From Puia dinghuensis (GTDB lineage Bacteria > Bacteroidota > Bacteroidia > Chitinophagales > Chitinophagaceae): 64,000 nt of DNA. Below the pieces are notes generated by a model. The model searched no databases, was not told the DNA's origin, and was given only the letters and a program-made list of their open reading frames with translations. Shown in pieces: positions 17,479 to 26,600 of the stretch. The stretch covers positions 62,001 through 126,000 of the forward strand of contig JAMFSL010000016.1 in NCBI GenBank assembly GCA_026225275.1, in the 5' to 3' direction. The translations under genes were made by a program, and so were the position numbers. Within the stretch, counting starts at the first letter, position 1. The number at the start of each line of letters is the position of its first letter.

Positions 17479-19149
17479 ATGGGCACTTTCGACGCCATCG
17501 TGGTCGGTTCAGGCATCAGCGGAGGATGGGCAGCCAAAGAACTTTGTGAAAAAGGCCTCAAAACCCTCGTCCTGGAAAGAGGCAGAAATGTAGAGCACAT
17601 CAAGGACTATACGACTGCCTTTATGCATCCCTGGCAATTTCCCCACCGGCTGGAAATAACCGAAGCAGATAGAAAAGAAAATCCCGTTCAGTGTCAGGCC
17701 TATACCGAAGCCTCGAAACAATTCTTCGTCAACGATCGCGAACATCCTTACATTCAGGAAACGCCGTTCTCCTGGATCCGCGGCTACCAGGTCGGCGGCA
17801 GGTCCCTCACCTGGGGCAGACAATGCTACCGCCTGGGCGACCTGGACTTCGAAGCTAACGCCAAAGAAGGCATCGCAGTGGACTGGCCCATCCGCTACAA
17901 AGACATCGCTCCATGGTATGACTACGTGGAAGAATTCGTCGGCATCAGCGGAAGACAGGAAGGACTCCCGCATCTGCCCGATGGCACCTTCTTACCTCCC
18001 ATGGAGATGAACTGCATCGAAACTTTTTTCTCCGATAAGATCCGCGGACACTATAAAGACCGCATTGTTACTATAGGTAGAACGGCCAACCTCAGCCAGG
18101 GCTGGAAAGGCCGCGGCCCCTGCCAGTATCGCAACCTCTGCGACCGGGGCTGCCCCTTCAGCGGCTATTTCAGCAGTAATGCCGCCACCCTCCCCGCGGC
18201 AGCCGCCACGGGCAACATGACCCTTCTACCGGACTCTATCGTCATCGAAGTACTCTTCGACAAACAGCGCAACAAAGCCAAAGGCGTCCGGGTAATGAAC
18301 GCACACACCAGACAGACGACCGACTACTTTGCCCGCGTCATCTTCCTGAATGCATCAACCATCGCAACGGCAGCCATCCTGCTCAACTCGGTCTCGCCAC
18401 GATTCCCCAACGGCATGGGTAACTCTAGCGAACAGATCGGCCATAACCTCATGGACCATTTTACCGGTACCGGCGCCACCGCCGAATTTGAAGGCTTCCC
18501 GGACCAATACTACTCCGGCCGGCGCCCTACCCCCATCTACATCCCCCGCTTCCGTAACCTGCCTTCCAGCCCCCAACAAAAAGATTTTATCCGCGGCTAC
18601 GGCTTCCAGGGTGCAGGATCACGGCTCGATTGGCAGGAAAAACTCCTCGCCGGCGACTTCGGCGTCTCCTTTAAAGAACAGCTGACCCACCCGGGGCCCT
18701 GGTCGATGTGGCTGGGCGCCTGGGGAGAAACGCTCCCCTACTACGACAATAAAATAACGCTGGATAAAGACCAAAAGGATAAATGGGGCCTTCCCCTCGT
18801 CCGCATCGCCTTTGAATACCACGACAACGAAACGGCCATGCGTAAAGACATCAAAGCCTCGGCTGAAGAAATGCTGGCCGCGACAGGCTTCAAAAATATC
18901 CATTCCTATACCCACGCCGCTCCGGGCGGCTCCGCCGTCCACGAAATGGGAACGGTCAGAATGGGCCGCGATCCTAAAACCTCCGCCCTGAACGCCTTCA
19001 ATCAACTGCATGATGTAAAGAACGTTTTTATCACCGACGGCAGCTGCATGACCTCCGCAGCCTGTCAGAACCCATCCCTCACCTATATGGCGCTGACAGC
19101 GCGCGCCTGCGACTACGCCGTCTCGGAAATGAAAAAGCAGAACTTATAG
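17479..19149 (+). CDS. GMC-family FAD oxidoreductase (gluconate dehydrogenase large-subunit type)
   Basis: The ATG at 17479 is chosen because it sits directly before the FAD-binding strand (MGTFDAIVVGSGISGGWAAK); the frame extends to 17428, but that extension is basic and outside the domain. The 556-residue protein has the dinucleotide motif GSGISG, ending strand VLERG, GRSLTWGRQCYR, a cysteine-rich stretch CQYRNLCDRGCPFSG, and C-terminal HEMGTVRMGRDPKTSALNAF and NPSLTYMALTARACDYA with the catalytic His region. These enzymes oxidise sugars or polyols and pass electrons on. It has no signal peptide of its own, so export together with the Tat-type subunit at 15672 is plausible. It overlaps the convergent acyltransferase by 6 bp. 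Confidence 0.88.
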   Translation: MGTFDAIVVGSGISGGWAAKELCEKGLKTLVLERGRNVEHIKDYTTAFMHPWQFPHRLEITEADRKENPVQCQAYTEASKQFFVNDREHPYIQETPFSWIRGYQVGGRSLTWGRQCYRLGDLDFEANAKEGIAVDWPIRYKDIAPWYDYVEEFVGISGRQEGLPHLPDGTFLPPMEMNCIETFFSDKIRGHYKDRIVTIGRTANLSQGWKGRGPCQYRNLCDRGCPFSGYFSSNAATLPAAAATGNMTLLPDSIVIEVLFDKQRNKAKGVRVMNAHTRQTTDYFARVIFLNASTIATAAILLNSVSPRFPNGMGNSSEQIGHNLMDHFTGTGATAEFEGFPDQYYSGRRPTPIYIPRFRNLPSSPQQKDFIRGYGFQGAGSRLDWQEKLLAGDFGVSFKEQLTHPGPWSMWLGAWGETLPYYDNKITLDKDQKDKWGLPLVRIAFEYHDNETAMRKDIKASAEEMLAATGFKNIHSYTHAAPGGSAVHEMGTVRMGRDPKTSALNAFNQLHDVKNVFITDGSCMTSAACQNPSLTYMALTARACDYAVSEMKKQNL

Positions 19150-20301
19150 CAGCACTTTCTCCGGTCGCTTCCGCGTCGTGAGCGCCTGCAGCCGGGGCTT
19201 CAACCGCAAAAATAAAGATTCGAAATAGTCGAACGACAGCCAGGAGACCAGGATTGTCAACACGATAGTCAATAGATACAGCAGGATATTCTGTAATACC
19301 ACATTCGTCGTGATCGCCCGCGCAATGGCAAAAGCGATCCCGATGCACATCATGTGATACATATAAATGCCATACGAGATCTTCCCAAGAAAATTCAACA
19401 CCGGCGTCTCCAACCTGAAGATATTCCGCGGATTTAGCGCTGCGTTGATTACCACAAGAGCGAACAGCAAACAATAGATACGCAAGTCGATCGCTTCGTC
19501 ACTATGCAGTACATAGAAGCTCGTCAGCGTCAACCCGACGATCGCCAGCAGTACCAACCGTTGCGCCGTCAACGTAAACAACGCCGACTTCAGCAGACTC
19601 TCCCGTTTATAGAACAGCGTGCTCGCCAGACAACCCACCGCAATACACCCCAGATACCGCAATTGCATCATCACCGCCTCCAACACCCCCGCCGAAATAT
19701 GCCGCTCCAAATGGAACACCCGGATCAACCCCGTGACGATCTCCGACATAAAAGCCAACAGACAGAATACCGCGACCAGCACCTTCCGGTTCCGGAAGAT
19801 GCGCATCACCGCCGGCTGGATCAGGTAAAATTGCTCCTCCACGATAATACTCCATCGCTGATCGGTATAGGGGATATAGAAATGCGTGAAATTCGGGACG
19901 ATCAATAACACATTCACCAGGGCGGCCACCGTCATATGCTGGTACATCCCATCCGAAAGCCCGGGTATCTTCAACGCCGGGATCCGGTTCAGCACCACCA
20001 ACCCTAACAACACAACCCAATAATACAGAGGCCAGATCCGCAAGATACGCCGGATATAGAAATCCTTCAGCCGAACCGTACGCGTCGCGTCCAACTCGTT
20101 GAAAAGCAGCGACGTGATCAGGAACCCACTCAGGGAAAAGAATAGCGCTACCCCGATCTTCCCAAATACCGGGAACCATCCCGCAACCGGCAGGCCCCAT
20201 AGCTGCTTGATAAAATCCACATGCCCGATCATGACAATCACCGCCCCGATCGCCCGCAGGCCATTCAGGTTGGGGAAATAGACGTTTTGGATTTTAGCCA
20301 T
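19144..20301 (-). CDS. Membrane acyltransferase (acyltransferase-3 / OafA-like)
   Basis: The 385-residue protein starts MAKIQNVYFPNLNGLRAIGA and has VIVMIGHVDF with the expected catalytic His, GVALFFSLSGFLITSLLFNE, FYIRRILRIWPLYYWV and RWSIIVEEQFYLIQP, all family marks. About ten membrane helices are predicted. It is the last gene of a minus-strand run (31-residue peptide, polymerase, GT-C protein, acyltransferase) with gaps of 5, 7 and 23 bp, so it probably decorates the polymer made by that run. Confidence 0.85.
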   Translation of the reverse strand: MAKIQNVYFPNLNGLRAIGAVIVMIGHVDFIKQLWGLPVAGWFPVFGKIGVALFFSLSGFLITSLLFNELDATRTVRLKDFYIRRILRIWPLYYWVVLLGLVVLNRIPALKIPGLSDGMYQHMTVAALVNVLLIVPNFTHFYIPYTDQRWSIIVEEQFYLIQPAVMRIFRNRKVLVAVFCLLAFMSEIVTGLIRVFHLERHISAGVLEAVMMQLRYLGCIAVGCLASTLFYKRESLLKSALFTLTAQRLVLLAIVGLTLTSFYVLHSDEAIDLRIYCLLFALVVINAALNPRNIFRLETPVLNFLGKISYGIYMYHMMCIGIAFAIARAITTNVVLQNILLYLLTIVLTILVSWLSFDYFESLFLRLKPRLQALTTRKRPEKVLL

Positions 20302-20307
20302 ATATTG

Positions 20308-20335
20308 CTTTTAATAGTACCCTTTTAATAGTACC
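20308..20335. repeat. Perfect 14-base tandem duplication at a gene end
   Basis: CTTTTAATAGTACC occurs twice head to tail (20308-20321 and 20322-20335). The second copy contains the stop codon and last codons of the minus-strand GT-C gene; the first lies in the spacer before the acyltransferase. Confidence 0.9.
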
Positions 20336-21974
20336 GTACACTAACACCCCATGGCAACTCCTTCTGATACGCCTCCAGGCTTTGCCGCAAATAGGCCCGT
20401 CCTCCCGGACCGATCGCATAAAAGCAAACAACACTGTCACCGCAAATCACATTGTTGGGAATGGTCCACGTAGCGACCTTGTTCCAACGCACTAACAACG
20501 AATCAGGGAACCAGCTGTCGAATACGACTGCGATCTGCGCCTTCTCATTCCGGCTCAGACTATCTAAAAACGCCGGCGTCCAATAATTATTTTTTCTGCT
20601 GCGAGCGACCTTGATATTGCCCAACCCCCAGAGATCCAGATTCTTGGCCGTTTTGTAATAAGAGATCGCGCCGATATCGTTCGCTGCGGCTACACTGTCA
20701 TCATAATAACGATGGAGGAATTTTCCCATCTGGACCTGCTGCTGATAGATGTTCACACAGGCCGCCCCCGCCTTCGTGAACCCCGCAGCGCTCCGCAACA
20801 CAAAAGGAAAACCCGCAGCAAAGACCACGGCCGCCAGCATCCAGCGTACGATGACGGCCTTTCCCTGCAGCGCTTCCCGCCCATATTTCCAAACCAGCAC
20901 GCCGATGATCGCCGTCGAACAAAACACCAGGTAAGCCTCATAACGGTAAAGCCAGCCCGTTGAAGCAAAACAAAGCTGCAGGATCGTGCAGACCAGTAAC
21001 ATCATCAGGATATAACCATAAGCTACACGCTGCCGGATGTATTTCAAAAACGCCAGGTAGACCAGTGGCAGAATGATCAACAACCGTTGAGTGGCCAGCT
21101 GGCTGATTCCCGGTCTCGGCGTACCCGGGGCAAGACCGTCGGTCTTCACGATCGTCAGCTTCGTCACTAATAGCGTATTCAGCCAGTTCAATAGGCCGTG
21201 AACCGACAACGGCGCTCCCTCCGATTTCAATAACACGGAATTGGGCAGAAAATAGCTGCCCTTGGCTACGCTCAAGACGCCAAAGACCACCAGCGGCAAC
21301 ACCGAGATCAATCCAAGCTGAAAACCAAGCTTCCATTGACGGTACCAGGCCAGCATCACACAGGCTATCGCTATCAGGAAAAGTCCCTCATACCGGATAA
21401 AAGTGACCATCATTCCATAGACGATCACCGGCCAGGGCAATTTCCATTTTCCGCCCACGCCGTCGCCGGCAACCGATCGCTCCAGCCAACCCGCAAACCC
21501 GAATACGAAAAGAAAGGAAAACAAGCACTGCAGCGTATGCTCCATCCCGGCGATCAGCAGGATGGGCATCGGCGTGAGGAAAATAAGACAAAGCAGGATG
21601 ACCAGCTGCCCCCATCCCGGTACGCCTTCCTTTTCCAGCCAGCGCCGGACGACCACTAACGAAAATAGCGCCGCTGCAAAATTGACAAGAAACGGGATCA
21701 GCACATTCGCAGAGAACAGCTTGAACAATCCGGCCAGCAGCAAGGTATAGAATATGGAAGAGGATGCCGACTCGAATTCGTGCCCTCCGATGCCCCAGTT
21801 ACCCTGAAAGGCAAGGTTCTTGGCTACCGCCATATGGATGAACGTATCGTCCAACGGGTACATAAAGGTTCCGCCCGTATGCCGCAGCACATAGAATTCT
21901 ATGACCGCTACCGGCAGCAAAACGGCGGCAACGGCCAGGATCAGGACGGTTGAAGGAGAAAGCGATCTTTTCAT
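20325..21974 (-). CDS. GT-C-type membrane glycosyltransferase, putative
   Basis: The 549-residue protein has about ten to twelve membrane helices and a C-terminal soluble part. After the first helix the loop reads FMYPLDDTFIHMAVAKNLAF; an acidic pair in the first extracytoplasmic loop followed by an AxNLA helix is the pattern of GT-C enzymes, which use polyprenyl-phosphate sugars. A second extracytoplasmic signature may be ANDIGAISYYKTAKNLDLWG. It sits 7 bp after the polymerase gene. It probably adds a sugar to the polymer on the periplasmic side, but the donor is unknown and overall similarity to named families is not certain. Confidence 0.65.
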   Translation of the reverse strand: MKRSLSPSTVLILAVAAVLLPVAVIEFYVLRHTGGTFMYPLDDTFIHMAVAKNLAFQGNWGIGGHEFESASSSIFYTLLLAGLFKLFSANVLIPFLVNFAAALFSLVVVRRWLEKEGVPGWGQLVILLCLIFLTPMPILLIAGMEHTLQCLFSFLFVFGFAGWLERSVAGDGVGGKWKLPWPVIVYGMMVTFIRYEGLFLIAIACVMLAWYRQWKLGFQLGLISVLPLVVFGVLSVAKGSYFLPNSVLLKSEGAPLSVHGLLNWLNTLLVTKLTIVKTDGLAPGTPRPGISQLATQRLLIILPLVYLAFLKYIRQRVAYGYILMMLLVCTILQLCFASTGWLYRYEAYLVFCSTAIIGVLVWKYGREALQGKAVIVRWMLAAVVFAAGFPFVLRSAAGFTKAGAACVNIYQQQVQMGKFLHRYYDDSVAAANDIGAISYYKTAKNLDLWGLGNIKVARSRKNNYWTPAFLDSLSRNEKAQIAVVFDSWFPDSLLVRWNKVATWTIPNNVICGDSVVCFYAIGPGGRAYLRQSLEAYQKELPWGVSVRYY

Positions 21975-21981
21975 ATTAGGG

Positions 21982-23508
21982 TTACTTGACCATCATCCCG
22001 TCACTCGCGGGAACGGGGTCGGGGTTCTCAAAATAGTTAAATCTCAGGAAAATAGCGATCACAGGATAATAGAACGCCATGTCCACCATGCCCCCCACTG
22101 TAGACTGCGCGAACATGCCCACATAGTAGGTGAATAGCGCGCACGTGCCGGCAGCATACACCGCTTTCATTTCCGCATTCCTACTCCCGAAATAACAACG
22201 CACCCCTGTTCGAAGGATCATGTAGAACATGATACAGATCAGGGTCAGACCGATCCACCCGATCTCCAATGCCAGCTGCAGATAGCCGCTGTCCGTCTGA
22301 AAACCGGCAAGGTAATGCCCCGGGTTCATCGTCAACCCGATATTATTCGTAGTCATCAATCCCCCGCCAAACGGATGCGACAACATATACGGCCGGATAT
22401 AATTCCGCGCTATTACCCGGACATTATAGGATTCGTCATTGGCGCCGACAAACGACGAGCGAAACCGGTTCAGGGAACTGTTGCCATAGATGGGCGCATA
22501 CAGGACCCCGATAAACAGCAAGGCGAAAACCAGGGCAAATCTTCTCGTCCCCTTCCGGTCGAAGGTCAACAAGGCATACAACACCAAGCCGCTCAGCAGC
22601 ATGACATTGGCCGTACGGGTGCCCGAATAGACCATGGCCAGTACCATCAGGACTACCCCACCCAGCAACGTCCGCCTGGTCCGCCGGTCCCGTTGGTTGA
22701 GGGCTAAAATGGTAAAAAAGACGCTAACGGCAGCCATCATCTCTCCAAAGGCCGCCGGGTCGTTGAACGTCGAGAATTTCCTGAACTCTCCGTTGATATA
22801 GAAAATGCCGCGCCTGATGTCGTCCGCAAACACCCAATCCCTTTCAAAATCGAACAACCCATGCCATTGCTGGATGCAGCCATACAGCGCTACCAGTACG
22901 CAGAGCACGAACAGCCAGCGGAGATACGTTCTTATGCTTTCCCTATCCTTCAGGATCATATAGATCACGAAAAGGAAGATGGAGGTTTCGAACGCTTTGC
23001 GTACCGCCATTACCCAGGCCTGTGCAGAATGCCCCTCCGGGTTGAGTATCTCCAGTATCCCATACAAAAAGTTCAGGACGATCAGGATGACCACCGGCGA
23101 ATGGATGAATTCATTGAAACCCGCCTTCAGAGAAGCCCCCTTTATAACAAGGCTAAACAGGATCGCCAGAGCCAGCACGTCGATAGCCAGCCCTACCTGC
23201 AGCTCGTCATGGAAGAACATCCGGTTGATCTGATAGATGACCAGGCTATAGACCATGTTTATGTAAAAACCGGTCGGCGGATTCAGAAGACAGGCGATGA
23301 TCACCGCCAGGCCAATTGACGCACCGAATAGCCCTAAACCCAGAACCGTATACCTGGCTATCAGGAAACCCATCGACACAGCAATAAAAAGACCGATCAA
23401 TGCTCCGGCCCAGTTATTCAGCTTGTTGCTCAGGATAAGCCTTCCCATCCCCTCCTGAACCCGCGAAGCGGGTCTTCTACCCCTACCCGTGTTTTGCCTG
23501 TTCGCCAT
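21982..23508 (-). CDS. O-antigen polymerase/ligase-like protein (Wzy/WaaL superfamily)
   Basis: The 508-residue membrane protein has about twelve helices and the large periplasmic loop of the Wzy/WaaL superfamily. Typical segments are FSTFNDPAAFGEMMAAVSVF, VYSGTRTANVMLLSGLVLYA with the GTR motif near a helix end, and HPFGGGLMTTNNIG with a late loop arginine/histidine cluster. It should polymerise flipped repeat units or ligate the polymer. The N-terminus is basic and polar (MANRQNTGRGRRPASRVQEG). It is preceded by a 31-codon membrane peptide gene 5 bp away and followed by the GT-C gene. Confidence 0.82.
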   Translation of the reverse strand: MANRQNTGRGRRPASRVQEGMGRLILSNKLNNWAGALIGLFIAVSMGFLIARYTVLGLGLFGASIGLAVIIACLLNPPTGFYINMVYSLVIYQINRMFFHDELQVGLAIDVLALAILFSLVIKGASLKAGFNEFIHSPVVILIVLNFLYGILEILNPEGHSAQAWVMAVRKAFETSIFLFVIYMILKDRESIRTYLRWLFVLCVLVALYGCIQQWHGLFDFERDWVFADDIRRGIFYINGEFRKFSTFNDPAAFGEMMAAVSVFFTILALNQRDRRTRRTLLGGVVLMVLAMVYSGTRTANVMLLSGLVLYALLTFDRKGTRRFALVFALLFIGVLYAPIYGNSSLNRFRSSFVGANDESYNVRVIARNYIRPYMLSHPFGGGLMTTNNIGLTMNPGHYLAGFQTDSGYLQLALEIGWIGLTLICIMFYMILRTGVRCYFGSRNAEMKAVYAAGTCALFTYYVGMFAQSTVGGMVDMAFYYPVIAIFLRFNYFENPDPVPASDGMMVK

Positions 23509-23513
23509 ACCGG

Positions 23514-23609
23514 TTAAAAAAATAAGGTCTTGATAAATAAACCGGCTAAGATCGCCGCAATCACCAACGCCACAAACCGCTCATGAAAAGTTGCCTTTTT
23601 TTCGCTCAT
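23514..23609 (-). CDS. 31-residue single-helix membrane peptide
   Basis: A short frame from ATG 23609 to TAA 23514 codes MSEKKATFHERFVALVIAAI followed by LAGLFIKTLFF. The first 11 residues are charged, and residues 12-31 form one hydrophobic helix, so it would be a small inner-membrane protein with a cytoplasmic N-terminus. It ends 5 bp before the start of the polymerase gene, and starts just after the terminator at 23631-23664, where a transcript for the polymerase run would begin. No family is recognised. Clean helix design, position and spacing favour a real gene; absence of any homologue check keeps the call tentative. Confidence 0.55.
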   Translation of the reverse strand: MSEKKATFHERFVALVIAAILAGLFIKTLFF

Positions 23610-23630
23610 AAGTCCTTCAAAGCTAACAAA

Positions 23631-23664
23631 AAAAACGGACAGGGTCAAGCCCCTGTCCGTTTTT
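23631..23664 (-). terminator. Rho-independent terminator of the 2136-residue protein gene
   Basis: AAAAACGGACAGGG (23631-23644) pairs with CCCTGTCCGTTTTT (23651-23664). Read on the minus strand, the stem ends in a T-run. It follows the stop at 23684 by 19 bases. Confidence 0.9.
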
Positions 23665-23683
23665 CATACTGTGGTAAAGCCGC

Positions 23684-26600
23684 TTAATTCTTGATCAGTT
23701 TGATGACCTGCGAAGCCCTTCCACTGGCAAAAGTTACCTTACCTGTGTAGATACCCCGCACTCCTATCACACCATCGTTGCCTACCTGCAGATAATTCGT
23801 CCCTTCCTGCACATTATCGAATTCCTTCCGGTAAACCAGCTGTCCGGTCATATCGTACAAGGTGACCATCACCTTCTCGTTAGTGGTGAAGACCGGCACC
23901 GACAACGTAAAGCTGGTATGGAACGGATTCGGATAAGCCGTGATCACACTATCCGTCGACGTCGTTGAAGAAGTTGACTGTATCTGGCCGAACTGCGAGG
24001 AGAGACCCGTCATCGCCGTCGGAACGCTGCTGACACCCGTGACCTGCGACACCGAAGGTGCATTCCGCGCCAACGGCGTATACCCGTTGATGATCATGGC
24101 ATTGAACCAGCCCGCGTCCGCCTGGCCCTGACAGATCATCTGGATATTCACCTGGCCCTGGGCATTCGGTGTCACTCCATACAAGGTGACTATCGTTTGC
24201 TGATTGTACAACGCATTGAGATAGACCGTATCCCCGTTCACGATATAGGTCGTGTTCTGATCGCCGGTCTCATAGTCTTCCGTTCCAAAGAAGGTGAAGT
24301 CATACGTCTTGGTCAACGTCAGACCGGTCACCGTGAACGAACCATCATTACCCTGGAAGAGTACATATTGCTGCAACAATATCGGATCAGGATAGACGCC
24401 CGAGTTGTTACCCGTGACATCTCCCAGCGAGTTAGGCCCGGCGAAGACACCCGTCTGGGTCATACCTATGCTCGTTGCCGATCCCGTACTGTCGATGAAA
24501 TTCCTCCAGGTGACACCGATCCCACCCGAACTGTTCAGGTTGTTCCAGGGTGGCGTCGGACCATTGCCGGCCGAAGTATAGGTCGGGTGGATATAGATCG
24601 CATCCTGGTAAGTCGTGACCGCCAGCACACTGCTGAAATTGGATTGCGCACTACCGGTGATCGCCCGAACGATATAGTAATAGTTGGTGTTCTTGCTCAG
24701 CTTGGTATCCATGTAGCTCGTCGTCTGCGCCGGCAGGCTTGCCAACAACGTGTAGCTGCCCGTTGCGTCGGTCGCCCTCCAAAGCTCATAGCCGGTCTCG
24801 ATGGCGCTCCGGTCCTGCCATTGCAGGCTTACCGTCGTCTGCGTTACCCTTGTAGCCCGCAGATCCGCCGGACCGATCAACGTACCCGCAGCCGTGTCAT
24901 ACGCCTGCAGTACGATCGAGTTGAGGTAGGCATTGGCAGCGGCAGCGGCCTTGTGGACAACCACCGTGACAACCCCATTCACGGGAACGATGCCGTTGAT
25001 CTGAATCGTTTTGTTGACATTCCAATCGGCCTGCAGCTGTACCGAGTCGTTATTGATCGTGAATGTCGTCAAACCGTTGGTACCATCCCACTGGCTGTTG
25101 AAGAAGACAAAATTATACTGTTTGGCATTGTTCAATCCGCTGAACTGGATCCGGCGCTGTGCAGTCGTTGGCTCATAGAAGAAGTTCTGTACAACAGTCG
25201 GCGGATAAGTGCTTTGCGTCGGCGACGTTCCTTGCCCATTGCCCGCCAAATACCCTGTTAGGCCATACCAGTACCAACCATCAAGCAGCGTAGCCGCGAC
25301 ACCCGATGGCGTCCCGCTGTCATCGTTGAGATTCAGCACTGTATTGACGAACGGAGCCGTGGTGATCGAATTCCATGGCGCTGGCGAAACAGGACCACCG
25401 GAAAGACTCAGATAGATGCTCTGTACATTCGGTTCCGTTACAGCTATCGAAAAGCTCGTGGTAGCCGTGGAATCAAACTGATCGGCCACCGTGATCGAAA
25501 CATTCGTATACACACCCGAGGTCCCGGCCGATGGCGAAAGGGTCAGAACGCCCGTACCATTGCCATTGTCAGTGAAGCTGGCAAATGGCGGCAGATTCGC
25601 AGCCTTCAGCGTCAGCTGTGCGGTCGGATCGTCGGAGGTCGTGACATTCACGGTCAGGCTCGACGTATCCTTCATGATAATATTGGAGATGGCCGTGATC
25701 TTGGGCAGTCGGTGCTGCGTGACGATCGATACACTGTCAAATCCAGAAGTTCCATGCGTATTGACGGCCTGAACTTCATAGGTATAACCCGTATTGCTGT
25801 TCACCGAGCTGTCGATATAGCTGTTGGCCGAATTACCCGCGACGGTGCCCAGCAGACTGTAGTTGCCGGTGCCGGTGAGCGACCGGTAGACCTGATAACC
25901 TGTGGCATTGTATGCCGAATCTGTCCAGCTCAGTTTCACCTGGCTCGGAACGTTAGTAGCCGTCAGCCGACTGGTACCCGCCGGAGCCGTCCCATCGTCA
26001 TAATGTTTGGTGATGACCAGCGCATTGATATAACCCAGCTGCGAAGTGTTCTGCAATCCCATCGTGAAAGCGATGGTCCCGTTAGCCGCCGGTTTTATAC
26101 CCGGGATGGTGACGGTATTCTTCGTGTTGTTCTGCACATGCAGTGTGACGGTCTGGCCATTAGCCGTATATGTCGTGTAACCATTGTCACCAAAGCCGCT
26201 GTAGACGCTATTTGCAAAGAACGTCAGATCATACAGCTGTGAAGTATCCGTGCCCGTTACCGTAGCGCTTATCGAATTCGGACCGCCATAGATACTACCG
26301 AACCAGTAATAGTCCTGCAGTACCGCATCCGGATAGACCCCGGAGTTATTACCCGTAGACGAACCACCATTGTAGGTATTCCACCACGTGGTCGGACTGA
26401 ATACCAGGCCCACTGTCGTGACATTGCTGTTCGAATCCAGCAGGTTATTGGTCGTAGCGCCTAGCAAAGCATTCCATGGCGCACCCAGCGCACTCACATC
26501 GTTGTAAGCGAACCGGCTATAAATGGTCGTGTTGGGATTCTTATTTTTCACCGTTACCGTAAAGCTTTGCGTAGCCGTTAACGCACTGGCCTTATCTGTC

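Noticed and set aside
24197-25261. 354-codon plus-strand frame inside the giant gene
   Set aside because: It lies fully antisense to a gene with clear domains, has no recognisable motif and an Arg/Ile-rich random composition; such frames arise from codon bias in the repeats.
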